NCBI RefSeq assembly: GCF_000721705.1 | Contig: NZ_JOJL01000027.1 | Location: 62,001-126,000 of the forward strand | DNA: 64,000 nt | Direction of reading: 5' to 3' | From: Actinoplanes subtropicus | Lineage (GTDB): Bacteria > Actinomycetota > Actinomycetes > Mycobacteriales > Micromonosporaceae | Part shown: positions 43,808 to 53,508 of the stretch, piece by piece | How the letters are laid out: each line of letters begins with the position of its first letter | How positions within the stretch are numbered: the first letter of the stretch is position 1 | Made by a program: the position numbers and the translations under genes | The notes under the pieces: generated by a model | What the model saw: the letters and a program-made list of their open reading frames with translations, nothing else | The model's database searches: none | Told to the model about the DNA's origin: nothing

Positions 43808-46522
43808 GTGAGCGAGCATGGCGGGGCTCGCGGGAGGTGGCCATTGTCACGGAAGGCCCTTTTCCAGGCATGCACCGGCGTTCTGCTGGTGTCCCTTCCG
43901 AGCGCCCTGGGCACGCTCACCTCCATCGCGGTCAACGAGGCCACGAAGCCGAACACCTGGCCGATGCCCTTCCGGCTGATCCAGCACGATCCGTGGGCCT
44001 GGGTGACCGTTTCTACCCTCGTCGCCATCGGCTCGGCTGTTCTCCTGCCCTACCTCAACCGCAAATCCACTGCGGAGGGTGCCCATGACGCCGGTCCCGC
44101 CATCGGGGTCAGCGTAGAGGTGCGGGACGGGGTCGGCGTCGGCGTCGGGCAGATCACCGTCGGCTCGCTAGGGCAGTTAATCTTGGGCGCCCACCGCGAC
44201 GACGCCCCTGCTTCACCGCCTCCGGCGGCGAAGCAGCAGCCCAAGCCGGAGGTGGCCGGGCTGCCGGAGTTCGTACCGGGAACACTGCATGACCGTCGCA
44301 CGCTGATGACGAACCTCGAAGCAAAGATGGACCGGACGAACGGCGTGTTCGTGGCGCTGGTGGGTGCCGCCGGCATCGGCAAGACCGCGATCGCCGCCGA
44401 GTTGCTGCGCAAACGGGAGAAGAAGGTCGGGGCCGGCTATCTCGCCGCCCGCGGATACCCCCGGGTGAGTGCGTTCTCCGTGCTCGAGCGGCTCGCGGAG
44501 GCCGTCCCGGCGAAGGGCCGCCGACAGCCGCTGGTGGAACGGCTGAACGAGGGCGAGACCGATCTGCTGACGCGGCTGAAGGACGTGCTCGACCGGCTCG
44601 GTAACCGCCAGGTGTGGCTCGCCGTCGACGACGCCCAGGATCTCTTCGTGACCAGTACCGGAAAGTGGCGCGACGACGCCCTCGGCACGCTCTTCGACGA
44701 ACTCGCTAAGAGGCGCCGCCATCGGATCAAGGTCCTGTTCATCGGCACCGATCCCCTGCCCTTCCCGCACGCCGTGACCGAGCGGGTGACGGAGGGCCTG
44801 CCCCGGCCCAACTTCCCGGGGTTCCTCGCCGAGCTCACGATTCCGGGAGCTCCCGCTCCGCTGGTGATGGCCGGGCTCGCCAAGGCGACGAACCGGCACC
44901 CGCGAACCGCCGAGCTGGTGCTCGGCATCCGGGCGATCGGCTCACCGGCCGCGGCCGATCCACTCGACGCCGCGCCGGACGCTTCCGCGCTGATCAGCGC
45001 GTTGCTGGCACGCCTCACCGACGGTCAGCGCGCCGCCCTGCGCGCCCTGGCGATCCTCGACCGGCCGGCGCGGCCCGCCGTGATCGCGTACCTCGCCGAC
45101 GCCACCCCCGGCGAGGTACGCGCCGCACTCGACGAACTCGTCCGGTGCCGGCTCCTCCGGCGGTACGACGATCACTACTACCTGCCCGACGGCGAGTCCG
45201 CACGGATCACCGCCGATGTCCCGGACGCGGAGATCGCCGGGCAACGGGTCCGGGCCGCGGAGTACCTGGAGAACGCGGCCCGCGGCCGGGATGCCGCCCG
45301 CCTGGACGACCTCGAGGACGCCTTCCACGCCGTCGACCTCTACGTGACCACCGGCGAGTCGGGACGGGCGGTCCGGCTGATGGCTCAGCTCGATGACCGC
45401 TACCTCAGGAGCTGGGGGCAGACCGCCGAGCTGGCGCCGTGGCTGAGCCGCCTGAACGGCGGTCTCGCCGGCTTCCGGGACCAGGTGCGCTACGTCATGC
45501 TGGCCGGCCGGGCGCTGGCCCAGCAGGGCAAGCTGCCGGAGGCGATCGAGACGGTCGACGGCGGCGCGACGATGAGCGCCGGGCCGGAGAACCTGTCGGC
45601 CCACCTCGGGTTCCTCGTGCAGTCGGCCGGGTACCGCTTCCGGGCGGGTGCGGTAGCGGCGGCGGCCGAGCGGTACCAGGCGCTGATGGACCGCGCCCCC
45701 GCCGGGCACAAGGCCGTTCCCACGGCGCATCTGGGCCTGGCGCTGTGCCTGGCCGAGGCGGGCGACTTCACCCGGGCAAGCGAGCATCTCGACGCGGCGG
45801 AGTCCGGCGGCACGTCCGCCGATCCGGGCCTCGACGTGCCGCTGCGCTACCTGCGCGCGCTGATCTCCTTCGAACGCGGCCAGGATGGCGTGAGCCTCGA
45901 GCAGTTGGAGCGGGCCCGCGACGCCGCCGAGAAGGCCGGCGCCCGGGTCGCCGCCGCGCGATGCGACGACCTCTCGGCCTGGGCGTGGCTGCTCAGGCAC
46001 AACCTGGGTGAGGCCACGAAGGCGGCGCGGCGCGCGCACAACGTGTCGGTCCGGGTCGGAGATCCCGATCTGTGGAGCACCTCCGGCACGACAGTGGCCG
46101 TCATCGAGCTGCAACACGGGCACCAGGAGCCGGCCCTGGCCGCGGCCGAACTGGCCGCCCGGTACGCGGACGGCATCTATGCGGCCGAGGCCATCGCCGT
46201 GCGGGGCGTCGCCGCGATCCGCAACGGCGACACCGGCGAGGAGACCCGGCGCGCCTTCGTCACGGCCGCCGGGCTGGCCCGTGACCTGCGGGCCGTGGCG
46301 CCCGGCACCTACCGGCCGTACGAGGTCGAAGGTCTCGCGCTCGCCGGGCTCGCGCTGCTGCGGCCGGAGCAGGGCGAGGGCCCGGCGGCCGACGCCTACC
46401 GGGCGGCCCAGGGAATCCTGGACCTGCGCGGCGCACGCTTCCGGCGGCGTGTGCTCTTCGCCGCCCTGACCGCGGGCTGGCCGGGCGACCCGCTGCCCGG
46501 GATCAGCAGCCTGCTGGCCTGA
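43808..46522 (+). CDS. Membrane-anchored STAND-type NTPase with helical repeats
   Basis: 904 residues. Two N-terminal hydrophobic segments (about 17-43 and 62-83) are followed by a Gly/Val-rich stretch, a P-loop domain (Walker A GAAGIGKT 186-193; Walker B VWLAVDDA 269-276), a winged-helix-like segment (TDGQRAALRALAILDRPARP) and roughly 450 residues of TPR-like helical repeats. This is the plan of STAND signalling ATPases (as in apoptosis, regulators and some phage-defence proteins), but with a membrane anchor in place of an effector or DNA-binding domain. No nuclease, TIR or protease domain is visible. GTG start with a weak ribosome site (CAGGG). Convergent with the degenerate LuxR regulator, no gap. 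Confidence 0.85.
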   Translation: MSEHGGARGRWPLSRKALFQACTGVLLVSLPSALGTLTSIAVNEATKPNTWPMPFRLIQHDPWAWVTVSTLVAIGSAVLLPYLNRKSTAEGAHDAGPAIGVSVEVRDGVGVGVGQITVGSLGQLILGAHRDDAPASPPPAAKQQPKPEVAGLPEFVPGTLHDRRTLMTNLEAKMDRTNGVFVALVGAAGIGKTAIAAELLRKREKKVGAGYLAARGYPRVSAFSVLERLAEAVPAKGRRQPLVERLNEGETDLLTRLKDVLDRLGNRQVWLAVDDAQDLFVTSTGKWRDDALGTLFDELAKRRRHRIKVLFIGTDPLPFPHAVTERVTEGLPRPNFPGFLAELTIPGAPAPLVMAGLAKATNRHPRTAELVLGIRAIGSPAAADPLDAAPDASALISALLARLTDGQRAALRALAILDRPARPAVIAYLADATPGEVRAALDELVRCRLLRRYDDHYYLPDGESARITADVPDAEIAGQRVRAAEYLENAARGRDAARLDDLEDAFHAVDLYVTTGESGRAVRLMAQLDDRYLRSWGQTAELAPWLSRLNGGLAGFRDQVRYVMLAGRALAQQGKLPEAIETVDGGATMSAGPENLSAHLGFLVQSAGYRFRAGAVAAAAERYQALMDRAPAGHKAVPTAHLGLALCLAEAGDFTRASEHLDAAESGGTSADPGLDVPLRYLRALISFERGQDGVSLEQLERARDAAEKAGARVAAARCDDLSAWAWLLRHNLGEATKAARRAHNVSVRVGDPDLWSTSGTTVAVIELQHGHQEPALAAAELAARYADGIYAAEAIAVRGVAAIRNGDTGEETRRAFVTAAGLARDLRAVAPGTYRPYEVEGLALAGLALLRPEQGEGPAADAYRAAQGILDLRGARFRRRVLFAALTAGWPGDPLPGISSLLA

Positions 46523-47125
46523 TCACAGCCAGCCGCGGTGCTGCGCGGTGATCAGCGCGTCGGTGCGGCCGCGGGCGCCCATCCTGGTGTAGAGGTCGCG
46601 GAGCAGACGGAACATCATGCGCTCGGAGTAGCCCGCCTCGGCCGCCAGCCGCCCGACGGTCACGCCCCCCGCCAGGCTGCGCAGCCAGTCACGCTCAGTC
46701 GGCGACGGCTCGCCCGAGGCGGCGCCCTCCGCCTCCGGCGCGGCCAGCGCGCGCAGCACCTCGACGGGAATCAGGCTCTCGCCGCGCACCAGTGCCCGGA
46801 ACCCTTCGCGGAACGCCGCGGGGCTGGTGTCCCGGGCCATCACGCAGGCCGCCCCGGCCCGCAGGGCGCGCACCGAGTCGCCCACCGACATCTGCTCCAG
46901 CAGGGCCACCAGTACGAGCCCGGCGGCCGTCCGGCGTAGTCCCTCGAGCGTCCGCCAGTCGGCGTCCGTCCGGAGCGTGAGGATGACGATGGTGGTCTGC
47001 TCGTCGCGGACCCAGGCGAACAGATCGTCCGGTGTCTCCGATGTGAAGCCGGCGTCGCGCAGGATCTCGACGATGCCGTGCCGGAAGACGGGCAGGGGGT
47101 CCGCCACGGCGATCCGCACCAGCAT
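46523..47125 (-). CDS. LuxR-type regulator with degenerate receiver domain
   Basis: 200 residues. The N-terminal 110 have receiver-like strands (VRIAVADPLPVFRHGI) but the phospho-acceptor position reads VILTLRTD (Thr50 in place of Asp) and the conserved lysine is arginine (VMARDTSP), so it should not be phosphorylated normally. C-terminal LuxR/GerE HTH (about 138-200: LAAEAGYSERMMFRLLRDLY). ATG with GGAGGAGGT 9 nt upstream. Its stop lies directly against the STAND gene stop. Possibly controlled by protein contact, for example with the STAND protein (inference). Confidence 0.85.
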   Translation of the reverse strand: MLVRIAVADPLPVFRHGIVEILRDAGFTSETPDDLFAWVRDEQTTIVILTLRTDADWRTLEGLRRTAAGLVLVALLEQMSVGDSVRALRAGAACVMARDTSPAAFREGFRALVRGESLIPVEVLRALAAPEAEGAASGEPSPTERDWLRSLAGGVTVGRLAAEAGYSERMMFRLLRDLYTRMGARGRTDALITAQHRGWL

Positions 47126-47261
47126 GGAACCGTGACCTCCTCCGAACGGGGCAAGCGCCGTCGATCCTTGTCGACATGCGGACCCGTGCGCCAGCGAGCC
47201 ACTCCCGTGGCAGGGTCATGCCGCCCGGATGGCGTCATGGACCGGCGACTCGCGCCGCACC

Positions 47262-47267
47262 TAGCGT
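47262..47267 (+). promoter_or_regulatory. -10 box (TAGCGT) for small helical protein gene
   Basis: TAGCGT ends 7 nt before the ATG at 47275, consistent with a leaderless transcript; no SD is evident. Confidence 0.4.
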
Positions 47268-47274
47268 GATGGAC

Positions 47275-47595
47275 ATGTCACCGCCCGCCATGATTCCGGA
47301 ATGGTCGTCCGACGACTACTTCGACGACGACGGGGCCGACCTGCAGTGGCCACCGCGGAACACCCGGGAGCTCAGGGCCGCGGTCGGGAAGAGCCTCGCC
47401 ACCGCGGCGCACTCCCAGGAGGAGCTGGCGAAGCACGTCCGCGCGCTCAGCCTGGCCGCCACTCGTCTCGAACAGGCCGCCGAGCGGACCAGCGATCCGT
47501 ACCTGGCGGGCGCGCGGGAACAGCTGCGTCAAGCCGCCGTCGTGGTCAACCGCGCGCGGACGTTGCTTCAGGAGACGCTGAACGGCCGCCGGTGA
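47275..47595 (+). CDS. Small acidic/helical protein
   Basis: 106 residues: acidic N-terminus (WSSDDYFDDDGADLQWPP) followed by amphipathic helices (about 30-105) rich in Ala, Glu and Arg, likely a helical hairpin or coiled coil. No family recognised. ATG 47275 is favoured by the -10 spacing; ATG 47269 is in frame. Divergent from the pseudo-receiver LuxR gene, and the upstream region shares a 13-bp sequence with the STAND gene upstream region. Confidence 0.65.
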   Translation: MSPPAMIPEWSSDDYFDDDGADLQWPPRNTRELRAAVGKSLATAAHSQEELAKHVRALSLAATRLEQAAERTSDPYLAGAREQLRQAAVVVNRARTLLQETLNGRR

Positions 47596-47613
47596 GGCCG
47601 GACGCGCCCGGCG

Positions 47614-48084
47614 CTAGCTGCCGCGGCGGTGTTCGAAGATGAGGTGGGTTTCGGTGCCGGCGACCAGGTGGGTGCCGCTGAGCCGTTCGGTGATGATCGA
47701 GCGCAGGTCGGCGACGTCGGCGGTGGCCACGTGCAGGAGGAAGTCGTACGAGCCGGAGACGAAGTAGACGTCGCGCACCGCCGGGATGCCCGCCAGGGAC
47801 GCGGCGAACTTGCCGATCGCGTCGCGGGCGTCGGAGCGGATCCGCACGGCGATCATGGCCTGGATCGGGCGGCCGATCCAGGCCGGGTCGACGTCGGCGT
47901 GGAAGCCGCGGATCGCGCCGATCTCGCGCAGCCGCCGGATGCGGGTCAGACAGGTCGAGGGGGCGACGCCGACCCGCTCGGCGAGCGCGTTGTTCGGCAT
48001 CCGGCCGTCGACCTCGAGCAGCTCCAGCAACTCCAGATCGATGTGGTCGAGGCCTCGAAGATCCTTCGGCGAATCCGGCATCAT
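47614..48084 (-). CDS. Lrp/AsnC-family regulator (AldR-like)
   Basis: 156 residues: HTH (about 10-60; NNALAERVGVAPSTCLTRIRRL) and RAM ligand domain (VRDVYFVSGSYDFLLHVATAD). Divergent from alanine dehydrogenase, as AldR is in other actinobacteria, so it probably activates ald in response to alanine. I place the start at ATG 48084, matching family length; the frame is open to a GTG at 48162. Confidence 0.87.
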   Translation of the reverse strand: MMPDSPKDLRGLDHIDLELLELLEVDGRMPNNALAERVGVAPSTCLTRIRRLREIGAIRGFHADVDPAWIGRPIQAMIAVRIRSDARDAIGKFAASLAGIPAVRDVYFVSGSYDFLLHVATADVADLRSIITERLSGTHLVAGTETHLIFEHRRGS

Positions 48085-48212
48085 CGCGGGTCGTTCCGCA
48101 TCTTCTTCGGCTTGGCGGGGACACACAGAATCTTCTGCGACCCCATTGCGCTCATCCTGCACATAGTTTCACCCTAACCCCACGACAGCGAAGCCGTGAA
48201 GGGGAGTCAAGA

Positions 48213-49328
48213 ATGATCGTCGGTGTCCCGACCGAGGTCAAGAACCACGAGTACCGGGTGGCCATCACCCCGGCGGGCGTGGCCGAGTTCGTCCGCCGCG
48301 GGCACCAGGTGCTCGTGCAGGCCGGCGCCGGCAACGGCTCGGCGATCACCGACGACGACTACGCCACCGCGGGCGCCCGGATCATGCCGGACGCCGACAG
48401 CGTGTGGGCGCGGGCCGACCTCCTGCTCAAGGTCAAGGAGCCGATCGCGGTCGAGTACCACCGGCTGCGCGAGGGCCAGGTCCTGTTCACCTACCTCCAC
48501 CTCGCCGCCGACGCCGCCGGCACCGATGCGCTGCTCAAGAGCCGGACCACCGCGATCGCGTACGAGACGGTCCAGCTCGCCGACGGTTCCCTGCCGCTGC
48601 TGGCCCCGATGAGCGAGGTCGCGGGCCGCCTGGCTCCGCAGGTCGGCGCGTACTCGCTGATGCGCAACTCGGGCGGCCGCGGCGTGCTCCCCGGCGGCGT
48701 CCCCGGGGTCAGCCCGGCCAAGGTCACCGTCATCGGCGGCGGCGTCTCGGGCGTCAACGCGGCGACGATCGCGCTCGGCATGGGCGCCGACGTGACGGTG
48801 CTCGACCTGAACATCAACCGGCTGCGCCAGATCGACGCGCAGTTCGGCGGCCGGGTCAAGACGCTGGTCTCCTCCTCGTACGCGATCGAGCAGCAGGCCG
48901 TCGAGGCCGACATGGTGATCGGTGCGGTCCTGGTGCCCGGCGCGAAGGCGCCGACCCTGGTCTCCAACGACCTGGTCAAGCGGATGAAGTCCGGCTCGGT
49001 GCTGGTCGACATCGCCATCGACCAGGGCGGTTGCTTCGAGGACTCGCACGCCACCACGCACGAGGACCCGATCTACCGGGTGCACGACTCGGTCTTCTAC
49101 TGCGTCGCCAACATGCCCGGCGCGGTGCCGAACACCTCCACGTACGCGCTGACCAACGCCACCCTCCCGTACGCGCTGCGGCTCGCCGACCTCGGCTGGC
49201 AGGCGGCGCTCGAGCAGGACCCGGCCCTGGCGAAGGGCCTCAACATCCACGCCGGCCACCTCACCAACGGTGAAGTCGGCGAAGCGCTGGGCCTCCCTTC
49301 GGTCGAGGTCTCCTCAGTCCTCGCCTGA
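48213..49328 (+). CDS. ald: L-alanine dehydrogenase
   Basis: 371 residues, full length. N-terminal GVPTEVKNHEYRVAITP, catalytic Lys in LLKVKEP and His in TYLHLAAD, NAD-binding GGGVSGVNAA, and SSYAIEQQAVEADMVIGAVLVPGA. Interconverts alanine and pyruvate with NAD(H). Ribosome site GGGGAG. The strong hairpin at 49341 ends the transcript. Confidence 0.97.
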   Translation: MIVGVPTEVKNHEYRVAITPAGVAEFVRRGHQVLVQAGAGNGSAITDDDYATAGARIMPDADSVWARADLLLKVKEPIAVEYHRLREGQVLFTYLHLAADAAGTDALLKSRTTAIAYETVQLADGSLPLLAPMSEVAGRLAPQVGAYSLMRNSGGRGVLPGGVPGVSPAKVTVIGGGVSGVNAATIALGMGADVTVLDLNINRLRQIDAQFGGRVKTLVSSSYAIEQQAVEADMVIGAVLVPGAKAPTLVSNDLVKRMKSGSVLVDIAIDQGGCFEDSHATTHEDPIYRVHDSVFYCVANMPGAVPNTSTYALTNATLPYALRLADLGWQAALEQDPALAKGLNIHAGHLTNGEVGEALGLPSVEVSSVLA

Positions 49329-49340
49329 CCCAGCAACGAA

Positions 49341-49382
49341 GGCCGCCGCCCCGGGAGCCCAGACCCCGGGGCGGCGGTCTTT
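49341..49382 (+). terminator. Rho-independent terminator after ald
   Basis: 13-bp perfect stem (49343-49355 with 49365-49377), 9-nt loop, then TCTTT. It lies between the convergent ald and aldo-keto reductase stops and may serve both. Confidence 0.85.
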
Positions 49383-49383
49383 G

Positions 49384-50433
49384 CTATAGATGCCGCGAAA
49401 TTTGCGACAGATCCGCCGCGCTGAGCCGGTCCGACGACGTCTTCGCCTGGTGCCAGAACGGGTAGCGCAGGGGCTCGCCGCTCACGTCGTCCAGCGACTG
49501 GATCTCGTCCGGCGTCAACTCGAGGTCGGCGGCCGCCAAGTTGTCGCGCAATTGCGATGGGGTCCGCGCGCCGACGATCACCGAGGTGACGCCCGGCTTC
49601 TGCGCGATGTACGCGAGCGACACCCGGGCCGCCGACACGCCGTGCGACTCGCCGATCTTCACGGCCACCTCGATGGTGTCGTACAGCTTGTCCTCGTCGT
49701 GCACCGGCGGCTCGTCCCAGTCGCTCAGGTGCCGGCTGCCGGCCGGGGCCGCGACGCCGCGCCGGTACTTGCCGGAGAGCAGCCCGCCGGCGATCGGGCT
49801 CCACACCAGGATGCCGACGCCCTGGTCGAGGCAGGCCGGCACGATCTCGGCCTCGATGTCGCGGGCCTGCAGCGAGTAGTACAGCTGGTTGCTGGCGAAC
49901 CGCTCGAGCCCGCGGGCGTCCGAGGCGGCGAGCGCCTTCATCATCTGCCAGGCCGCGTAGTTCGAGCAGCCCACATAGCGCACCTTGCCGCTGCGGACCA
50001 GGTCGTCCAGCGCGGTCAGGGTCTCCTCGACCGGGGTGTGCCCGTCCCACTCGTGCACCTGGTAGAGATCGATGTAATCGGTGCCCAGCCGGCGCAGGCT
50101 GGCCTCGGCGCCGCGGATGATGTGGTGGCGGGAGAGGCCCGCGTCGTTGGGCCCTTCGCCCATCGGCATCCGCGCCTTCGTGGCGATCAGCCAGTCCTCC
50201 CGGTCCCGGCCCAGCGCCTGCCCGATGATCTCCTCGGCGAGCCCGGCCGAGTACACGTCGGCGGTGTCGATCAGGTTGACCCCCGCTTCCTTGGCGATCG
50301 CGATCTCCTCCCGCGCCCCGTCCACGTCGATGGTGCCGACCGGGGTGGCCCAGCCCGTCCCGCCGAACCCCATGGTCCCGAGCGTGAACGCGGACACTCG
50401 CAGACCGGTCCGGCCCAGCTGCCGGTATTGCAT
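49384..50433 (-). CDS. Aldo-keto reductase
   Basis: 349-residue TIM-barrel NADPH oxidoreductase. Catalytic Asp and Tyr in DTADVYSAG, Lys in ATKARMP, His in YQVHEWDG; C-terminal cofactor segment [15 protein letters not shown]. Substrate unknown. ATG with GAGG upstream. Stop is only 2 bp from the shared terminator. Confidence 0.92.
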   Translation of the reverse strand: MQYRQLGRTGLRVSAFTLGTMGFGGTGWATPVGTIDVDGAREEIAIAKEAGVNLIDTADVYSAGLAEEIIGQALGRDREDWLIATKARMPMGEGPNDAGLSRHHIIRGAEASLRRLGTDYIDLYQVHEWDGHTPVEETLTALDDLVRSGKVRYVGCSNYAAWQMMKALAASDARGLERFASNQLYYSLQARDIEAEIVPACLDQGVGILVWSPIAGGLLSGKYRRGVAAPAGSRHLSDWDEPPVHDEDKLYDTIEVAVKIGESHGVSAARVSLAYIAQKPGVTSVIVGARTPSQLRDNLAAADLELTPDEIQSLDDVSGEPLRYPFWHQAKTSSDRLSAADLSQISRHL

Positions 50434-50589
50434 GTCGTCTTCGCCTCTCTGCGGTACGAAAGTGCCTCGTAGGGTCGGTCCAGCCGGCCACGTGGGAGCG
50501 AGGCGAGGTCCAGGTGGTGGCTGGCGTCGGCCGCGAAGCGGTCGCATCCCGGTGTTGGATGTGGCCGTTTCGCGGACGCCGTCAGGCGC

Positions 50590-52641
50590 ATGAGACTCCT
50601 CGCCGCGCTCCTCACCGCCTCGCTGGCCGCGCCGGGGGCGCCCGGCGTGGACCAGCAGTACCTGCCGGCGGACAAGGCCGGCCTGATCACCGCGCACTCG
50701 GCGGCCAGCAAGGTCTGGGCCACGGTGCAGCGCGAGGGTGGCCTCGGCGAGATCTTCTACCCGACGATCGGCGGCCCGAGCGCCCGCGCCCTGCAATTCG
50801 TGGTCGCCGACCGGCACGGCCACGCCTGGCTCGCATCGGCGGCATCCACCCGGTTGGTCGACTCGCACAGCCTGCGCTACCGGCAGACCTTCGCCGGGCG
50901 GGGCTGGCGGCTGACCGCGTCCTACGTGACCGACCCGTCCCGGGACACCGTCCTCGCCGACCTGGCCCTCGACGGCCGCGGCTTCGACCTGTACGCGGTC
51001 TACGATCCGGCGCTCGGCAACTCCCGCGGGCACGACTCCGGGCGTACGGCCGGAAAGGTTCTGGTCGCGACCGACGACGGCGTGGCCGGCGCGCTCGCCG
51101 CGTCTCCTCCGATCAAAGCCGCGTCGAGCGGTTTCGCGGGGGTCAGCGATGGCCTCACCGACCTGCTCGGCGACGGCCGGATGGACTGGCGCTACCCGTC
51201 GGCCGCGCCCGGCAGCCTCGTGCAGACCGCGGCCCTCGCGCCACGTGCGACGCTCGCCCTCGGCTTCGGGCCGGCCGCCGGCGCCGCGATCTCGGCCGCC
51301 ACCTCCTCCCTGCGGCGCGGCTTCGGGCGGATCTCCCGGGACTTCGCGTACGGCTGGCGGCAGTACCTCGCGGGGCTGCGGCCGCCACCGCCGGCCGTGC
51401 CCGACCGGGACCTGTACCGGGTGTCCACCATGGTGCTCGCGGCGAGCGAGGACAAGACCCACCCCGGCGCGTACGTGGCGGCCCCCGCCTCGCCGTGGGC
51501 CTTCGGCCGGGACGACCCCTCCGGCCCGTACCACCTGGTCTGGTCGCGTGATCTCTATCAGATCGCCACCGCGCTGCTGGCCGCCGGCGACTCGGCCGGC
51601 GCCTCCCGGGCGCTGGACTTCCTGTTCGGCTCGCAGCAGAAGGCGGACGGGTCGTTCCCGCAGAACTCGCAGGTGGACGGCACACCGGTCTGGGGCGGCC
51701 GGCAACTGGACGAGGTCGCGCTGCCGATCGTGCTCGCCTACCAGCTCGGCCGCACCGACGCGGCGACCTGGTCGCACGTGCGGCGGGCCGCCGACTTCCT
51801 GGTGACCTTCCGGCAGGACGGCCACGCGGCGCCGTGGACGCCGCAGGAGCGCTGGGAGAACCAGTCCGGCTGGTCGCCCGCCACGATCGCCGCCGAGATC
51901 GCCGGGCTGGTCTGCGCCGCGTCGCTGGCCGCGGCGAACGGCGCCGACGGGTCGCACTACCTGGCCGTCGCCGACCAGTGGCGGGCGCGGGTGAAGCAGT
52001 GGACGGTGACCAGCACCGGCCCGTACTCGTCGAAGCCGTATTTCCTGCGGCTGACCAAGGACGGCAATCCCGACGCGGGCACCACCTACGACATCGGCGA
52101 CAGCGGCCCGGCGAATGTGGACCAGCGCGCGGTCGTCGACCCGGGCTTCCTGGAGCTGGTACGTCTCGGGGTGCTGCCCGCCTCCGACCCGGACGTCCGC
52201 AACACGCTTCCGGTGATCGACGCGCGGCTGGGGGTGTCCACGCCGAACGGGTTCTTCTGGCATCGGGCCTCGTTCGACGGCTACGGCGAGAAGGCCGACG
52301 GCAGCCCGTGGGACTACGGCCTGCCGGCCGGCTCCCTGATCACCCGCGGCCGGGCATGGCCGCTGCTCAACGGCGAACGCGGCGAGTACCTGCTGGCGGC
52401 CGGCTCCCGCGCGGGCGCCGCCGTCCAGTTGCGGACGATGACCCGCGCGGCCGGCCCCGGCGACATGCTGCCGGAGCAGGTGTGGGACCAGTATCCGCCG
52501 GGGACGGCGCCCGGTACGCCGACGTATTCGGCCACTCCCCTGGCCTGGACGCATGCGCAGTACGTCCGGCTGGCCTGGGACCTTCAGGAAGGCCGGGTGG
52601 TCGAGCAACCGGCGGCGGTGGCGGCCCGCTACCTCCGGTGA
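50590..52641 (+). CDS. Secreted GH15 glucoamylase-like enzyme
   Basis: 683 residues: short signal peptide, an N-terminal beta-sandwich (about 25-270), then the (alpha/alpha)6 barrel of GH15 with LVWSRDLYQI, acid Glu in WENQSGWSP and base Glu in LPEQVWDQY. Hydrolyses alpha-glucans (1,4 or 1,6) from the non-reducing end; glucodextranase is the close alternative. No starch-binding domain. ATG 50590. No CebR site is complete upstream. Confidence 0.9.
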   Translation: MRLLAALLTASLAAPGAPGVDQQYLPADKAGLITAHSAASKVWATVQREGGLGEIFYPTIGGPSARALQFVVADRHGHAWLASAASTRLVDSHSLRYRQTFAGRGWRLTASYVTDPSRDTVLADLALDGRGFDLYAVYDPALGNSRGHDSGRTAGKVLVATDDGVAGALAASPPIKAASSGFAGVSDGLTDLLGDGRMDWRYPSAAPGSLVQTAALAPRATLALGFGPAAGAAISAATSSLRRGFGRISRDFAYGWRQYLAGLRPPPPAVPDRDLYRVSTMVLAASEDKTHPGAYVAAPASPWAFGRDDPSGPYHLVWSRDLYQIATALLAAGDSAGASRALDFLFGSQQKADGSFPQNSQVDGTPVWGGRQLDEVALPIVLAYQLGRTDAATWSHVRRAADFLVTFRQDGHAAPWTPQERWENQSGWSPATIAAEIAGLVCAASLAAANGADGSHYLAVADQWRARVKQWTVTSTGPYSSKPYFLRLTKDGNPDAGTTYDIGDSGPANVDQRAVVDPGFLELVRLGVLPASDPDVRNTLPVIDARLGVSTPNGFFWHRASFDGYGEKADGSPWDYGLPAGSLITRGRAWPLLNGERGEYLLAAGSRAGAAVQLRTMTRAAGPGDMLPEQVWDQYPPGTAPGTPTYSATPLAWTHAQYVRLAWDLQEGRVVEQPAAVAARYLR

Positions 52642-52828
52642 CCCGTGCGCTCGTCCGGAAGGTGACGTCACCGAAAATGTGCGCTTGGCAGCCTCTGTGC
52701 ATGCGTACGAAATGGTCGTTGTCGCCAGGAATCATGGCGAATCTTGCCATACGCCGGTCGGCGTCGCCGTCCTGATGACATAGCGGTACCGGCGGGAAAC
52801 GCTCGCAATAGTGCCATGGCTGTGACCC

Positions 52829-53350
52829 CTAGGACCCCACCACGGCCCGGTAGACATTTTCGGCGACCTGGTGGGTCTCCTCGTCGAACAGCACGAGGCG
52901 GGCGACCTCGACCCCGCCCGACTCGCCCCGCAGGGCCGTCAGCGCCTGCCGTACCGCGTCCTCCTTCGGCCAGCGGTAGATGCCCGAGGAGATCAGCGGA
53001 AACGCGATCGACCGCGCCCCCAACCCCGCGGCCACCGCCAGCGACGTCGTATAGCAGCTGCGCAGCAGCGGCGCCCGATCCTCGCTCGCGCTGTACACCG
53101 GCCCGACGGTGTGGATCACCCATCGTGCGGGCAGGCGCCCGGCCGTGGTCGCCACCGCCTGCCCCACCGGGAGGCCGCCACCGTAGTGGCCGGCCCGCAG
53201 GGCGCGGCACTCCGCGAGGATTTCCGGGCCGCCCTTGCGGTGGATCGCCCCGTCGACCCCGCCGCCGCCCAGCAGGGACGAGTTCGCCGCGTTGACGATC
53301 GCGTCGACGTGCTCGGTGGTGATGTCGCCGGTGACCAGCTCGATCCGCAC
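52829..53350 (-). CDS. Macrodomain protein (O-acetyl-ADP-ribose deacetylase-like)
   Basis: 173 residues: DAIVNAANSSLLGGGGVDGAIH substrate loop and the ISSGIYRWP diphosphate loop of MacroD-type enzymes, which hydrolyse O-acetyl-ADP-ribose or remove ADP-ribose from proteins or nucleic acids. Single gene; the 187 bp to the glucoamylase stop hold nothing recognised. Confidence 0.92.
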   Translation of the reverse strand: MRIELVTGDITTEHVDAIVNAANSSLLGGGGVDGAIHRKGGPEILAECRALRAGHYGGGLPVGQAVATTAGRLPARWVIHTVGPVYSASEDRAPLLRSCYTTSLAVAAGLGARSIAFPLISSGIYRWPKEDAVRQALTALRGESGGVEVARLVLFDEETHQVAENVYRAVVGS

Positions 53351-53508
53351 CGCCTGACCCTACGCGAAGACGCTCCACCGATCGGTGGACGGGGTCAACC
53401 GGTTGGCCGAGGAGCCATTTCCACCGCGGAATCGACCGCGCTGGGCAGGCGCCGCCCCTGGTCCGGTTGACACGCTGAGGTCCGGACAAAACGCGGATGG
53501 AGGCACAG

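Noticed and set aside
50491..50504. Second CebR-like site upstream of the glucoamylase gene
   Set aside because: Only one half (TGGGAGCG) is present; the other half does not match the palindrome.
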